A stretch of DNA of 64,000 nt from G038396625 sp038396625 (GTDB taxonomy: Bacteria > Bacillota > Clostridia > Peptostreptococcales > Thermotaleaceae), in NCBI GenBank assembly GCA_038396625.1, contig CP121688.1, positions 2,914,001-2,978,000 on the forward strand. Reading direction: 5' to 3'. The notes beneath the pieces were generated by a model that ran no database searches, had not been told where the DNA came from, and saw only the letters and a list, made by a program, of their open reading frames with translations. Shown one piece after another: positions 1 to 10,396 of this stretch. The stretch's first letter is position 1. The number at the start of each line of letters is the position of its first letter. The position numbers and the translations under genes were made by a program.

Positions 1-2141
1 TCTTCAAGAAGCTTCTGAGCATTACCTTGAGCTGTTTTGGCAGAAACCAATTGCTTTTCCGCTTGATCAAAATCTTTCTTTGCGATTTCAAACTTTTGTA
101 TAAGCATCTGTAAATGTTCTTTTGCTTGTTTTTGCACCTCTGCCAGGGCATGGATGTTTCGAATATTTTCAGGAATCGCTTCTTCCTGTCCTTTTAAAGC
201 GCCTATTTCTTTCTGATAGGTTTCATTTTTTTCTTGTACATCCTTTTCTATATCTTCAAGCTTTTCTTTTACCAATTTCTCTTCTTCTATCAACTTCTGT
301 AAAGCTTTATTTTCTTGTTCTAACTTTTTTGCTTTTTCTAATGCTTTCATCCATTGACTCTTTTTATTGTCTACATCATTTTTCATTTTTTCTATGTCTA
401 TATCTGCATGTTCACCTAATTCTTCTTGACTGTTTCGGATTCTGCTTTCTAAAGCTTCTTTTTCTGTTTGCGCTTGATTTAGCCTATCTTTATCTTTATC
501 TTTCTTTTTTTCTAGCTCTTCTACTAGGTTTTGTTTTTGTTTGATTTCTTCCTCTGTAGGCATCCATGTTTCTTTTTGTGCAGGAATTGGATGATGAATA
601 GATCCACATACAGGACAAGGATCACCCTCTTTTAATTTTTCTGCCAAAATAGCAGCCTGACCTTTGTTCCACATTTCTTGTAATGCAAATAATTCTTTTT
701 TAACCCTATTATATTCCTGCTCAGATTTTTCAAAAATTATCCCTTGCTTTTCATAGCATTGCATTGCTACTTTTATCTGTTCTTTCACCGTATTTAGTGT
801 CAGTTTTTTTTCATAGATTTTTTTAATGGTTTCATAACTTGTCTGAAAAATGGGCGCTTTTAAACGATATTCCTTTGCATCCTCTACGAATCTTTTTTGC
901 GCTTCTATCTTTTCTTCTAACTGAACTTTTTGCTTTTGTAGGATGTTTTTTTGTGCTGTTACTTGCTCTTTTTCCTTTTTTAGACTTTCTACCATTTTTC
1001 GCATATCTTCTAAAGATGCTACTTTCTCTGTATACCCTTGTATTTCAAGCACCTTATTTCTTGCCTTTTCTCTTATTTCTTCTTGGTCATTTTCTATCTG
1101 CAACCGTTCTTTTGCTTTTTTATGATGCTTCTCTGATTCCTCTAAATTCTTCTTCGTTTGTATTAAGTCTTTCTGACATTGCTCCCGATCCTGACTTCTT
1201 AATCTGGTAATCTTTTCAGTTTCCTCTAATGTAGCTGCTTTCCTAGCTTTTTGTAATTCTACGCGTTTTAACTCTATCTTGGGTATATCTTCCTGTGCCT
1301 TTTTTAAGTCCTTCTCTACTTGTTCTTTTTCTTTTATTTTTTCATTTCCTTCTTTTCCTATTCTAAACTTCTCTTGGGCATTTTTAACGGCACTAAATTT
1401 TTCTTCTAACAATCCTTGTAATTGTACCCGTTTTTCTTCATTGACTCTAATCAATTGCTGTAGTGCTTCCATATTTTCACAAGCAACTTTTTTTAAATAC
1501 CAGTCTCGTTGATTTTGTTTTTCTTTGATTTGGTCTTTTAATTCTTTTGCAGATTTTTTCAATAGTTCTTCAATTCCTCTATAAAATTCTGTATGAAAAA
1601 GCTTTTCTAAAATTTGCTGACGTTCTATCGAATCCGCCACTAAAAGCTTTCGAAATTTCCCCTGGGGCAACATGATTACTTGTCGAAATTGATCACTTTT
1701 AAAGCCAATCATTCTTTCTATTGCATCCGTTACATTTTTCCAGCCTGTTTCCACTAAAACAGCTTTCTGTTCTTCATCCTCTAATTTCCATAAAACAGCT
1801 TCAGGACTTTGTATTGTTGTACCTGTTCCAGACTTTTTCATTCTTTCCTGCTCCGGCTTCCTACTAACCCGATACCGCTCATGCTTTAACTCAAACTCAA
1901 AAACAACTTCAGTTATTTGGCTTAGATCAGCATGATGACTACGCATGTTTCTTGCATTACGTTCTGCTCCACTGGTATCTCCATAGAGTGCAAAACAAAT
2001 TCCATCAAGAATCGTGGTTTTTCCAGAACCAGTAGGTCCATGAATCAAAAATATACTTTTGTTTTTTAGCTCTCCAAAGTCTATGCTCTGTTGTACTGCA
2101 TAAGGACCAAATGCACCCATTTCAAGCTTAAGAGGTTTCAT
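1..2141 (-). CDS. sbcC: Exonuclease subunit SbcC, N-terminal and central part (runs off the left edge)
   Basis: Large ATPase of the SbcCD (Rad50/Mre11-type) nuclease, which opens and trims hairpins and protein-blocked DNA ends in the cytoplasm. The frame stays open from ATG 2141 to the window edge, about 713 codons; the family is usually 1000-1200 residues, so the C-terminal ATPase half lies outside. Visible are the N-terminal Walker A motif GPTGSGKTT near residue 36, a long charged coiled coil, and the zinc-hook CPVCG encoded near 600-630. It starts 3 bases after the sbcD stop, so the two are co-translated. Identity is very secure from motifs and partner. Confidence 0.95.
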   Translation of the reverse strand, partial: MKPLKLEMGAFGPYAVQQSIDFGELKNKSIFLIHGPTGSGKTTILDGICFALYGDTSGAERNARNMRSHHADLSQITEVVFEFELKHERYRVSRKPEQERMKKSGTGTTIQSPEAVLWKLEDEEQKAVLVETGWKNVTDAIERMIGFKSDQFRQVIMLPQGKFRKLLVADSIERQQILEKLFHTEFYRGIEELLKKSAKELKDQIKEKQNQRDWYLKKVACENMEALQQLIRVNEEKRVQLQGLLEEKFSAVKNAQEKFRIGKEGNEKIKEKEQVEKDLKKAQEDIPKIELKRVELQKARKAATLEETEKITRLRSQDREQCQKDLIQTKKNLEESEKHHKKAKERLQIENDQEEIREKARNKVLEIQGYTEKVASLEDMRKMVESLKKEKEQVTAQKNILQKQKVQLEEKIEAQKRFVEDAKEYRLKAPIFQTSYETIKKIYEKKLTLNTVKEQIKVAMQCYEKQGIIFEKSEQEYNRVKKELFALQEMWNKGQAAILAEKLKEGDPCPVCGSIHHPIPAQKETWMPTEEEIKQKQNLVEELEKKKDKDKDRLNQAQTEKEALESRIRNSQEELGEHADIDIEKMKNDVDNKKSQWMKALEKAKKLEQENKALQKLIEEEKLVKEKLEDIEKDVQEKNETYQKEIGALKGQEEAIPENIRNIHALAEVQKQAKEHLQMLIQKFEIAKKDFDQAEKQLVSAKTAQGNAQKLLE

Positions 2142-2144
2142 ACT

Positions 2145-3293
2145 TTATTCCTCCCTCATGTTCTTGTAATATTGATCGAATATCCCTTGAAGGATCTTTT
2201 TTTGTTCATTGCTCAGATCGCGTGTTGTTACCTGTTGAAAAAAAGAAGAAAATAAATCAATTGTATCCATCTTTTTGAAATCACGATCTGGTCCTACTAT
2301 TTTGAGGTTAGAGGTTAGTTGCGGTCGTTCAATATGCAGTACGTTGGGATAAACCTTTCTAAGTTTTCCTATGGCATCTAAAATGGCGCCTTCATCCTTT
2401 AATGTTACACAAAGATAATCCTCCTTATGTCCTTCTAGTTGAGGGCCCTTTAAAATATCCTCTAAATATCCTTCGATACACCGTAGCTCTCTACGGGGTC
2501 TTAGTCTTATGTATTCAATGCTGGTACTACCTTGTGCATCCATGTCAATTAATACCACACCCTTTTTATGATCTGCCTCTGCAAAGGAATATTTCATTAA
2601 TGAACCTGAGTATCGAATATGCTCTGCACTTATCTTTTGTCCTCTATGTAGATGTCCTAATGCTACATAATCAAATTCTTTAAAATAAGCTGCATTTACT
2701 ACCCCAGAGCCCCCTACGGAAAGGGGCCGCTCTGATTCGCTTTCTTCACCTCCTGCCACAAAGGCATGGGCAATTAACACATTTCGACTACCTTGATTCA
2801 TGTTGCTTTTTATATAATTAGTTAATTTCATCATGGCAGTATCATGGGCATGGATGGTTTCATCCCCAAACCGTTCTCTAACAATAGCAGGCTCTACGTA
2901 AGGAACACCATAAAAACTCACTGATCCATATTTATCTTCTAATGTAATGGGTTTTAATGCAGGGGTTAGTTTTCCAAAAATATAAAGCCCCCTATTTTGC
3001 ATTAAACGATATCCGAATCCTAGCCGATCTGGGCTGTCATGATTTCCTGCAATCATCATAATAGGAATATCATGATCCATTAAAATACGTGATATCACTT
3101 CGTCTAAAAGATTTACTGCCTCTGTAGGAGGTACGGATCTATCAAATACATCTCCTGAAATCAATATGACATCTGGTTTTGTATCTTTAATCACCTCAAT
3201 AAACTGCTCTAGAATGTACGCTTGATCCTCTGTAAGATGAATTCCATGAAAAATACGCCCTAAATGCCAATCAGAAGTGTGTAAAATCCTCAT
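2145..3293 (-). CDS. sbcD: Exonuclease subunit SbcD
   Basis: Metallophosphoesterase subunit (Mre11 type) that supplies the Mn-dependent nuclease active site to SbcC. 382 residues, normal for the family. Phosphoesterase motifs are in order: TSDWHLG (residues 6-12), SGDVFD near 46, AGNHDSP near 82, IAHAF near 175 and LGHLHRG near 211. Its ATG overlaps the addA stop by four bases (ATGA), and sbcC follows 3 bases downstream. The overlaps imply one transcript for end resection (AddAB) and end processing (SbcCD). Confidence 0.96.
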   Translation of the reverse strand: MRILHTSDWHLGRIFHGIHLTEDQAYILEQFIEVIKDTKPDVILISGDVFDRSVPPTEAVNLLDEVISRILMDHDIPIMMIAGNHDSPDRLGFGYRLMQNRGLYIFGKLTPALKPITLEDKYGSVSFYGVPYVEPAIVRERFGDETIHAHDTAMMKLTNYIKSNMNQGSRNVLIAHAFVAGGEESESERPLSVGGSGVVNAAYFKEFDYVALGHLHRGQKISAEHIRYSGSLMKYSFAEADHKKGVVLIDMDAQGSTSIEYIRLRPRRELRCIEGYLEDILKGPQLEGHKEDYLCVTLKDEGAILDAIGKLRKVYPNVLHIERPQLTSNLKIVGPDRDFKKMDTIDLFSSFFQQVTTRDLSNEQKKILQGIFDQYYKNMREE

Positions 3294-6200
3294 ATTTTCA
3301 CCTCTTCATCTAAGTAAAATAAATAAAGATAACTTTCTTTCACTGTTTTTCTTGTTATTTTTTCCAATGCTTCTTTATACAGTTCAATTTGGACACGGTA
3401 TTTGTTTACGATCTCTTCTTTGTTGCCAAGTCCCGCATAATCTGTTTTATAATCTACCAGCACAAACCCATCCTCTTCTTCAAAGTAACAATCTATAACC
3501 CCCTGTACCAAAAGGCTTTCTTCACAATCCTCTAACCCTAGAGTGATTTCACAGGCTTTTTTTACAAAATTAAAAGGAACCTCTCGAAACACTTTTTTTG
3601 CTTTGATAATCCTTTGTCCAATAGCACTTTGAAAAAACTTTTGTATTTTTAGAATATCCACCACATTGGCTTCTTCTGGTTTTAACAATTCTGCTGTTAC
3701 CATATTTTCTATTTGTAGTTCAATAGCTTCCTTTGTATCAACTTTTTCTATATTTAAATGCTGCATTGCAAAATGAATAATGATACCTTTTTCCATGCCA
3801 GTAAATTGTTTTTTTCCTTCCATAAACTTAGGTCTTTGGACTAAGGCTGGAACATGCATATTCATAGGATTTAATTCCTTTACAGAAATTCTTTTGATTT
3901 CTGTTACAGATAATTTCGAAGGGATCTTCGTAGCAATCTGATAAGGATATTGCCAGTCTAATCGCTGTTTGACCCACTGTCCATCCTCACTGGATGTGAT
4001 GTGTTCAAAATTTTTCAGATATTGAAGAAAAGCCAATTTACTCATCTTTTTTTCCATTTCTTCTATATTAATATCCGTTTTTTTGAATTTTGTTATCTTC
4101 CACTTGGAAGAGTCCTCAAATAATACATCCCTTGTCCAATCAACTTCTGCCCACTCTCGCAGTAATTCACCGTCCCTATGCCGCATTACCACTGGCCCTA
4201 CCCAATCCAAATAGCTTCTCGCCTTTGATAGATGAAATGGGTTCACTGGATTCGTCCATTTTTTTGCTGTTCTTTCTATATCCCTTACAGATCCTACTAA
4301 AATCAATTTTTCTTTAGCTCGCGTGAAGGCCACATACAGAATACGCATTTCCTCAGACAAACTCTCTAATTTAATTTGGTTGGTCATAGCGACTTTGGCA
4401 ATGGTGTCTCCATATTGTCTAAGTTCTGGATCTACATATTTAGGTCCAATGCCTAAATCCTTATGAAATAAAACAGATGCATGGGTATCTCTTAGATTAA
4501 ATTGTTTTCCCATACCAGCCACAATTACTACAGGAAATTCTAAACCCTTACTTTTATGGATACTCATAATCCGAACGACATCCTCATTCTCTCCTAATGT
4601 TTTGGCTGTACCCATATCGCCACTACTGCTTTTTAATTTATCCACAAACTTAATGAAATGAAATAGCCCTTTCATAGACGTCTTTTGAAATTGTCGTGCT
4701 CTATCAATAAGAACCCTTAAATTTGCCTGTCGCTGTATACCTCCCGGCATAGCACCTACATAATCATAATATCCTGTATCCATTAACAGTTTCCAAATAA
4801 ATCTATCTATATGCAAATAACGGGATGCTTCTTTCCATGCTTGAATTTTTTCAAGAAAAACAGCACATTTTTCTTTTAATTCATCCGTCATTTGGGTTTG
4901 ATAGGATTCTATGGCTTCAAAGTATGTGGCTGCTTTGCTATAGGCACGAATATTAATCAGTTCCTGGGTAGAAAAACCGCCTATAGGAGAACGCATCACA
5001 CTTAACAATGGAATATCCTGCCTTTTATTATCAATTACCTTTAACAAATTCATAAAAATATTTACTTCAATCGCCTCAAAATATCCTGCATTCACATCTG
5101 CATATGCAGGAATCCCCTCTTCAATAAAAACTTCTAAAAAGGTTTGTGCCCAATTCTTCGTTGTTCTTAACAACACAACAATATCCCGAAATCCAAGATT
5201 TCGATATTGTTCAAGCTTTTGATCGTAAATTGTTGTATCTAGGAGCTGTTTTAGCCTTTTTGCAGTTATCCGCGCCTCCACTTCCATATCTTCTAGCTCT
5301 TCTAATGCTTCTTCCATTTCATTTGTTTGTACCTTTTTTTCAATAATATTGATTTCTATGTTAGGATCCTCTATGGGTTGTGTGGTTGCCCCTTGATATA
5401 GATAGGCTTTTTCATCATAATCAATTTCTCCAAACTGCTTGCTCATAATGTGCTTGAAGATAAAGTTTACACCATGAATTACTTCTTCTCGACTTCTAAA
5501 GTTTTTGCTTAAATCAATTCTGCAATTAAGGGCTTTCAACGCATTTTCAAAAGTCTCATATTTTTCAATAAACAAAGAAGGATCCGCTAATCTGAAGCGA
5601 TAAATGCTTTGCTTTACATCCCCTACCATAAAAAAATTATTTTTCTTACGGATAAAGCTTAAAATCGTCTCTTGTACAATATTGCTGTCCTGATACTCGT
5701 CTACAAATATATGTGCGAATTTATCTTGGTATTCCTTTGCCACTTGCGCATTGTCTAGAATTGCTAAGGCATAGTGCTCTAGATCACTAAAGTCTACAAT
5801 TCCCTTTTCTACTTTTTTATCATGATAAAGTTCTTCAAAACCTTTGACCAACTCATATAAATAATGCATGTATGGATATAATTCATTTAAGTTTTTCACA
5901 TATTCTATAGGATCTTTGGGCAATACTTTTTCTTGAATATCTTTTATGATATCCTTTCCTTGCTGACGCTGTGCTTTTACCTTTTCCTTTAGAATGTCAT
6001 CTACATCCTTGCCTAGTCTGCCTAATCGTTTATGGTTGATGGTTTCCAACCCATCATAAAAAAATTTTAAGCCATTTTTTAATCTATTTAACAATTCTTC
6101 CACTAAAGAGATATCATTTATGATAGCCTCTTTATATCCTGTTGGTCCTCCCGGTAGTTCACATAATTTCTTCGCTTCCATGAAAATTTCTTTAGCCCCT

Positions 6201-6865
6201 GCCAAATCCATTCCAATCTGCTCTACAAGGACATGATGCCATGGACTATGTCGAAAATTTTCTGCGTCTAATTGGAATGCCTCTATTTTTTCTGCTAACC
6301 ATTGCATTGGATAGGGTTGACTTTGAATAAATTCATACAAACTTAACACCAATTCCTGTAGTGGAATATCCTCTTTGCTTCCTCCAAATCGTTCTACCAA
6401 TCCTAAAAACCGCGCATCTTCCTTACCATATTCTTCTTCAAATAGTTCTTCTAGTACTTCCATTTTCATAATACTCGTCTCAGTTCCGTCTCCTATACGA
6501 AAATTAGGATCTATATCTATCAAGTGAAAATATCTTCTCACCACATCAATACAAAAAGAGTGTAAGGTACTAATAGACGCTCTATTGAGTAGATTCATTT
6601 GTCTTCTAAGATGATCCTCATTTTCATTTTTCTTTTCTAATTCCTGTAGAATTGCAGCCCCTATTCTTTCTCGCATTTCGCCTGCCGCTGCATTTGTAAA
6701 GGTTACAATTAATAATTTATCAATATCAATTTTATCCTTTGTAATGATTTGAATAATTCGTTCAACCAATACTGCCGTTTTTCCCGAACCAGCGGCTGCT
6801 GCTACCAATAGATTGCTGCCTCTAGCATCAATGGCATCCCATTGCTCCTTAGTCCACTTAACCAT
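3290..6865 (-). CDS. addA: ATP-dependent helicase/nuclease subunit A (AddA)
   Basis: UvrD-like helicase with a RecB-type nuclease domain. With AddB it resects double-strand breaks for RecA loading. 1191 residues, close to the usual 1200-1240. Walker A AAAAGSGKT lies near residue 25, the DEYQD helicase motif near 391, the SIYRFR motif soon after, YVAFTRAKE in the last helicase motif, and the nuclease motif LVDYKTDY near 1140. It overlaps addB by 8 bases upstream and sbcD by 4 bases downstream. No key residue appears to be missing. Confidence 0.96.
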   Translation of the reverse strand: MVKWTKEQWDAIDARGSNLLVAAAAGSGKTAVLVERIIQIITKDKIDIDKLLIVTFTNAAAGEMRERIGAAILQELEKKNENEDHLRRQMNLLNRASISTLHSFCIDVVRRYFHLIDIDPNFRIGDGTETSIMKMEVLEELFEEEYGKEDARFLGLVERFGGSKEDIPLQELVLSLYEFIQSQPYPMQWLAEKIEAFQLDAENFRHSPWHHVLVEQIGMDLAGAKEIFMEAKKLCELPGGPTGYKEAIINDISLVEELLNRLKNGLKFFYDGLETINHKRLGRLGKDVDDILKEKVKAQRQQGKDIIKDIQEKVLPKDPIEYVKNLNELYPYMHYLYELVKGFEELYHDKKVEKGIVDFSDLEHYALAILDNAQVAKEYQDKFAHIFVDEYQDSNIVQETILSFIRKKNNFFMVGDVKQSIYRFRLADPSLFIEKYETFENALKALNCRIDLSKNFRSREEVIHGVNFIFKHIMSKQFGEIDYDEKAYLYQGATTQPIEDPNIEINIIEKKVQTNEMEEALEELEDMEVEARITAKRLKQLLDTTIYDQKLEQYRNLGFRDIVVLLRTTKNWAQTFLEVFIEEGIPAYADVNAGYFEAIEVNIFMNLLKVIDNKRQDIPLLSVMRSPIGGFSTQELINIRAYSKAATYFEAIESYQTQMTDELKEKCAVFLEKIQAWKEASRYLHIDRFIWKLLMDTGYYDYVGAMPGGIQRQANLRVLIDRARQFQKTSMKGLFHFIKFVDKLKSSSGDMGTAKTLGENEDVVRIMSIHKSKGLEFPVVIVAGMGKQFNLRDTHASVLFHKDLGIGPKYVDPELRQYGDTIAKVAMTNQIKLESLSEEMRILYVAFTRAKEKLILVGSVRDIERTAKKWTNPVNPFHLSKARSYLDWVGPVVMRHRDGELLREWAEVDWTRDVLFEDSSKWKITKFKKTDINIEEMEKKMSKLAFLQYLKNFEHITSSEDGQWVKQRLDWQYPYQIATKIPSKLSVTEIKRISVKELNPMNMHVPALVQRPKFMEGKKQFTGMEKGIIIHFAMQHLNIEKVDTKEAIELQIENMVTAELLKPEEANVVDILKIQKFFQSAIGQRIIKAKKVFREVPFNFVKKACEITLGLEDCEESLLVQGVIDCYFEEEDGFVLVDYKTDYAGLGNKEEIVNKYRVQIELYKEALEKITRKTVKESYLYLFYLDEEVKI

Positions 6866-9800
6866 TGTCTTTCCCCCCTTCTTCTTGTTTGATTCTTTCC
6901 ATTACCTCTTGATCCGAAAGCTTCTTAATATTTTTATAGTTGTTTTCTTCAAACATGCGATCAAATTGACAAATACTATGATAAGAACAATAATCGCAAG
7001 CTGTCTGCTGTCCATTTTTAGCAGGTGCGATCTGAATGTTTCCCTTGATCATTTCATGGGTGATTTCCTTGATCAATTTTCGAACATGATTCAGTAAGCT
7101 CTTAAAGTTTTCTTCATCTATTGCAGAGGAGTTATGATAAAATTCGCCTTTTTTATTGAATCCTACAGGAATCATATCTGAATACCCTTCAATTTCCCGG
7201 TCCATCTCTTGAACAATTTTTATATCCTTCAATACTAGACCCTTCATTTTCAACTTTTTACGAATTTCTTTCTCAATAATATCTACTACTTTTTCTTCTG
7301 TTTTCACCATTGGATCATCTATTTTAAAGTAAAAAACACCAGCGGGTTTGACTTCTTTTCCCTGCCGTTTTCCTTCATTGGTCAAAATGGCATCTAGATA
7401 AATCATTAACTGTAATTGTAATCCATAATATACATCAGACAAATTAAATTCTTTGTTCCCTGATTTATAATCAATAATTTTCGCATACTGGTTTTCTTCT
7501 TCATCTAACATATCCACCCGGTCGATTCTTCCCTCTAAATACAATTTTTCTCCATCTGCCAGCTCTATTTCAATAGCAGGATAGATCTGCTTTTCTCCAA
7601 ATCCTACTTCATATCCAAGGGGTTCAAAACCGCTCCTTTTAATATGGTCTGTCAATGTCCATACGGCTCTGCGACTAATTCTTTTTAATCGAGTCACAAG
7701 GTATTGATAGCGCTTTGTACTGAACATCACACCACTTCTGTGACTGGATACGACATCCTCTACCACCTGGTCCACAATTATATCACATTGCTGTTGCTTT
7801 AAATCCCGCCAGTCTAGATTTTCTTGCTTTAGCTTATGGGTAAACTTTTCTAGAGATTGATGGAAAACCTGTCCAATATCTGGTGCCTGTACTTCAAATA
7901 CTTTTCTTTCATTTGGTCTTAATCCATATTTTACAAAATGAGCAAAGGGACAATTCACGAATTGTTCCAATCTTGATACACTAGAGCGAATAGGGGTATT
8001 ATACAGCCGCTTCGCATTCATCCCTTCAATATAGGCTACTTGATTGTTGTGAAATAATCCTTCAACAATCATTTTTCGCTTTCTATTCCATTTCTCATGT
8101 TCATAATACCATCCGTATACATGCCACCACCAGTTTTCAATGTCTTTTCCATCTGCACACTGGCGTATGTTTTCTACTAAATATTTAAAGGTGCTCTTTG
8201 GTGTGGATATCATCTTTTGTTGTTGTGTTGCATTGTTGATAACATCATTTTGTATCTTGATATCTCTGAATATTTTTTTTAGTCTATCGATTAAAATTGA
8301 TGGCCTCAGTGCTCTTCCCTCTTGATCTGCCATGGCATAGCTTATCCACAAATATTCTCTAGGCTTTGTAAGGGCAGTATAAATCATAAATTTTTCTTCA
8401 TATGCCTTTTTTTCGCTATCAAAACCTAAGGAAATATCCTTTTCCTTCATTTCAAGCCTTTCTTCATCAGATAAAATCCCTTCTTCCCCTTTTCCTGAAG
8501 GAAGAATTCCGTCATTCACACCCACGACAAATAATGCCTTAATATCGTGACTCTTAGATCTTTGGATATTTCCTACTAAAACTTGGTCAACGGTAGTAGG
8601 AATAATCCCCACTTCTAAGGATAAAAATCCTGATTCAAGCATGCGAATATATTCTTTCAGTGTAATAGGCTGATCTCCAATAATTTCTACCATTTGGTCG
8701 AATATTTCCATCACAACATTCCATATTTGTGCATTTTCATAGACACACTCATATTCTTTTTTGTCCCGCAGTATATCAATCCATTTTTCCAATTTCTCTT
8801 GAATCTGAATCAATTGTAGATAATCATACAATCCACGGGTAATTTCTTCCACTGTTTTTTTTCCTTTAATTTTTTTTTCTAGTTTCTCAATCGTTGCCAT
8901 GAACATTTCACGGTTTCTGTTCAAATCCTCTAAGACTCCTGCTTCACCATATTCAAATAGATTTCTCCATTTATTTCCTTGTATGCCATAGGCTAGCACA
9001 TAATTTTCTAATCGCTCATATGCATCCACCTCTAAATCACTAAACCCTGTTTTAAAAAATCGGAATACATCTTCATATTTATAGCCTCTGTGAACAATCC
9101 CTAAAGAAGACAAGATACACTCAATAATAGGATTGTGCATAACTGTTCTTTTTTGGTCTAAGAAATAGGGAATATCATATTCATCAAATACTCTTTTAAT
9201 AAGTGGTCCATAATTTTCCATATCATTACATACAAGGGCAATATCATTCCATCGATAACCCTGATCTCTCACCAAAGTCACAATTTGTGCAGCTGCATTT
9301 TCTATCTCTGTATGCATTGTAAGCCCAGCAAATAATTCTATCGCGTTGACTTTTCCATGATAAGATATGTAAGGATACGCATAGAATTCCCGTTCAATAT
9401 GATGAATCTCTTGGGCCTTTGGTGGAACCCTTCTTTTTTCTTTATCTAAATCTATAACTTCTCCTGGCAATCCATATTTCATGGCAATCTCATGAATTTT
9501 TTCATAAGTAAGATTTGAAGTTTTGAATAAATCCCCATCCTTAGCTTGTCCTGAAAATTCCATGGTAAAGGTAATGCTTACTCCCCTTGCAGTGGTCATA
9601 ATTTTTTCTAGAATATGATAAGTTTGAGGTGTAAAGCTTTGAAATCCATCAATCCAAATCTCTGCATCCTTTAAAAATTGGGCTTTATCTATTTTTTCAA
9701 TCAATAAATTCAAATAATCTTCCGTATCAATATATCGTCCCTGTAAATATCCTTCAAACTGCTCATAAATATACGCAATATCTTTAAGTTTATGGGCTAA

Positions 9801-10253
9801 TATGCTATCGGCTTCCATTTCGTCTGCCTTTATTCTCAACTCTACTGGTAACACATCATGCTGCTTAAATTCACATAAAAGCTCATTAAACATCTCTACA
9901 AAACCATCCTGCTGTGCAGTTTTTTTATAGATGGTTAACCCTTTTTCCCCTTCATCAATAATCTTTCGAAGAATCATATTTTTTCCCTGTTCATTAATAT
10001 GAATCCTCGTGATGCCCCCTACTTCATTTAAAATTTTATGAGCCAATCGAGTAAAGCTAAGAACTTCTATGTCTATGATTCCCGGTAATTGCAGTTTCTC
10101 AATCAAATCTCGCTCTGATTGTAAGGTGAATTGTTCTGGTACGATTAGAATCAATCTGTTATGCTCTTGATTTTCTAATCGTTTCTTGATTTCTTCAAAT
10201 ACCAAATGGGTCTTTCCCGTACCTGCCCTTCCCACAATATATCTTATATTCAT
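6858..10253 (-). CDS. addB: ATP-dependent helicase/nuclease subunit B (AddB)
   Basis: Inactivated-helicase and nuclease subunit of AddAB. 1131 residues. The P-loop GRAGTGKT is at residues 8-15. The second RecB-type nuclease motif IIDYKSG is near 930. The Fe-S staple that pins the nuclease domain is formed by a Cys in VNCPFAHF near 769 and the cysteines of CDYCSYHSIC near 1085. It is the first gene of the addB-addA-sbcD-sbcC run. An RBS (GAGGGGTGG) sits just upstream of the ATG. Confidence 0.95.
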   Translation of the reverse strand: MNIRYIVGRAGTGKTHLVFEEIKKRLENQEHNRLILIVPEQFTLQSERDLIEKLQLPGIIDIEVLSFTRLAHKILNEVGGITRIHINEQGKNMILRKIIDEGEKGLTIYKKTAQQDGFVEMFNELLCEFKQHDVLPVELRIKADEMEADSILAHKLKDIAYIYEQFEGYLQGRYIDTEDYLNLLIEKIDKAQFLKDAEIWIDGFQSFTPQTYHILEKIMTTARGVSITFTMEFSGQAKDGDLFKTSNLTYEKIHEIAMKYGLPGEVIDLDKEKRRVPPKAQEIHHIEREFYAYPYISYHGKVNAIELFAGLTMHTEIENAAAQIVTLVRDQGYRWNDIALVCNDMENYGPLIKRVFDEYDIPYFLDQKRTVMHNPIIECILSSLGIVHRGYKYEDVFRFFKTGFSDLEVDAYERLENYVLAYGIQGNKWRNLFEYGEAGVLEDLNRNREMFMATIEKLEKKIKGKKTVEEITRGLYDYLQLIQIQEKLEKWIDILRDKKEYECVYENAQIWNVVMEIFDQMVEIIGDQPITLKEYIRMLESGFLSLEVGIIPTTVDQVLVGNIQRSKSHDIKALFVVGVNDGILPSGKGEEGILSDEERLEMKEKDISLGFDSEKKAYEEKFMIYTALTKPREYLWISYAMADQEGRALRPSILIDRLKKIFRDIKIQNDVINNATQQQKMISTPKSTFKYLVENIRQCADGKDIENWWWHVYGWYYEHEKWNRKRKMIVEGLFHNNQVAYIEGMNAKRLYNTPIRSSVSRLEQFVNCPFAHFVKYGLRPNERKVFEVQAPDIGQVFHQSLEKFTHKLKQENLDWRDLKQQQCDIIVDQVVEDVVSSHRSGVMFSTKRYQYLVTRLKRISRRAVWTLTDHIKRSGFEPLGYEVGFGEKQIYPAIEIELADGEKLYLEGRIDRVDMLDEEENQYAKIIDYKSGNKEFNLSDVYYGLQLQLMIYLDAILTNEGKRQGKEVKPAGVFYFKIDDPMVKTEEKVVDIIEKEIRKKLKMKGLVLKDIKIVQEMDREIEGYSDMIPVGFNKKGEFYHNSSAIDEENFKSLLNHVRKLIKEITHEMIKGNIQIAPAKNGQQTACDYCSYHSICQFDRMFEENNYKNIKKLSDQEVMERIKQEEGGKDNG

Positions 10254-10285
10254 ATTTCCACCCCTCGTATACTAACATATATAAA

Positions 10286-10294
10286 ATTATATCA
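10286..10294 (-). promoter_or_regulatory. Extended -10 promoter candidate for addBA-sbcDC
   Basis: Read on the minus strand this is TGATATAAT, an extended -10 hexamer about 35 bases upstream of the addB start. No good -35 is present because the upstream sequence is the receptor-gene terminator. This is inference from motif and position only. Confidence 0.4.
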
Positions 10295-10304
10295 TACCAT
10301 AAGG

Positions 10305-10334
10305 AAACCCTCTATCGCTTCAGATAGAGGGTTT
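10305..10334 (-). terminator. Rho-independent terminator after the chemotaxis receptor gene
   Basis: Perfect 12-bp inverted repeat (AAACCCTCTATC and its complement) with a 6-base loop, about 60 bases downstream of the receptor stop. The T-tract is weak (TTTCCTTAT on the minus strand), so efficiency is uncertain. Confidence 0.7.
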
Positions 10335-10396
10335 GTTTAAAATATTGGTAAATGATAAAATTGTTTTATATTACAAGTTTTTTCACTCATTCTTTT

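Noticed and set aside
122..1512. Hydrophobic plus-strand frames opposite sbcC
   Set aside because: They are mirror images of a Lys/Glu-rich coiled coil read in reverse, giving Phe/Leu/Ser-rich nonsense without RBS.
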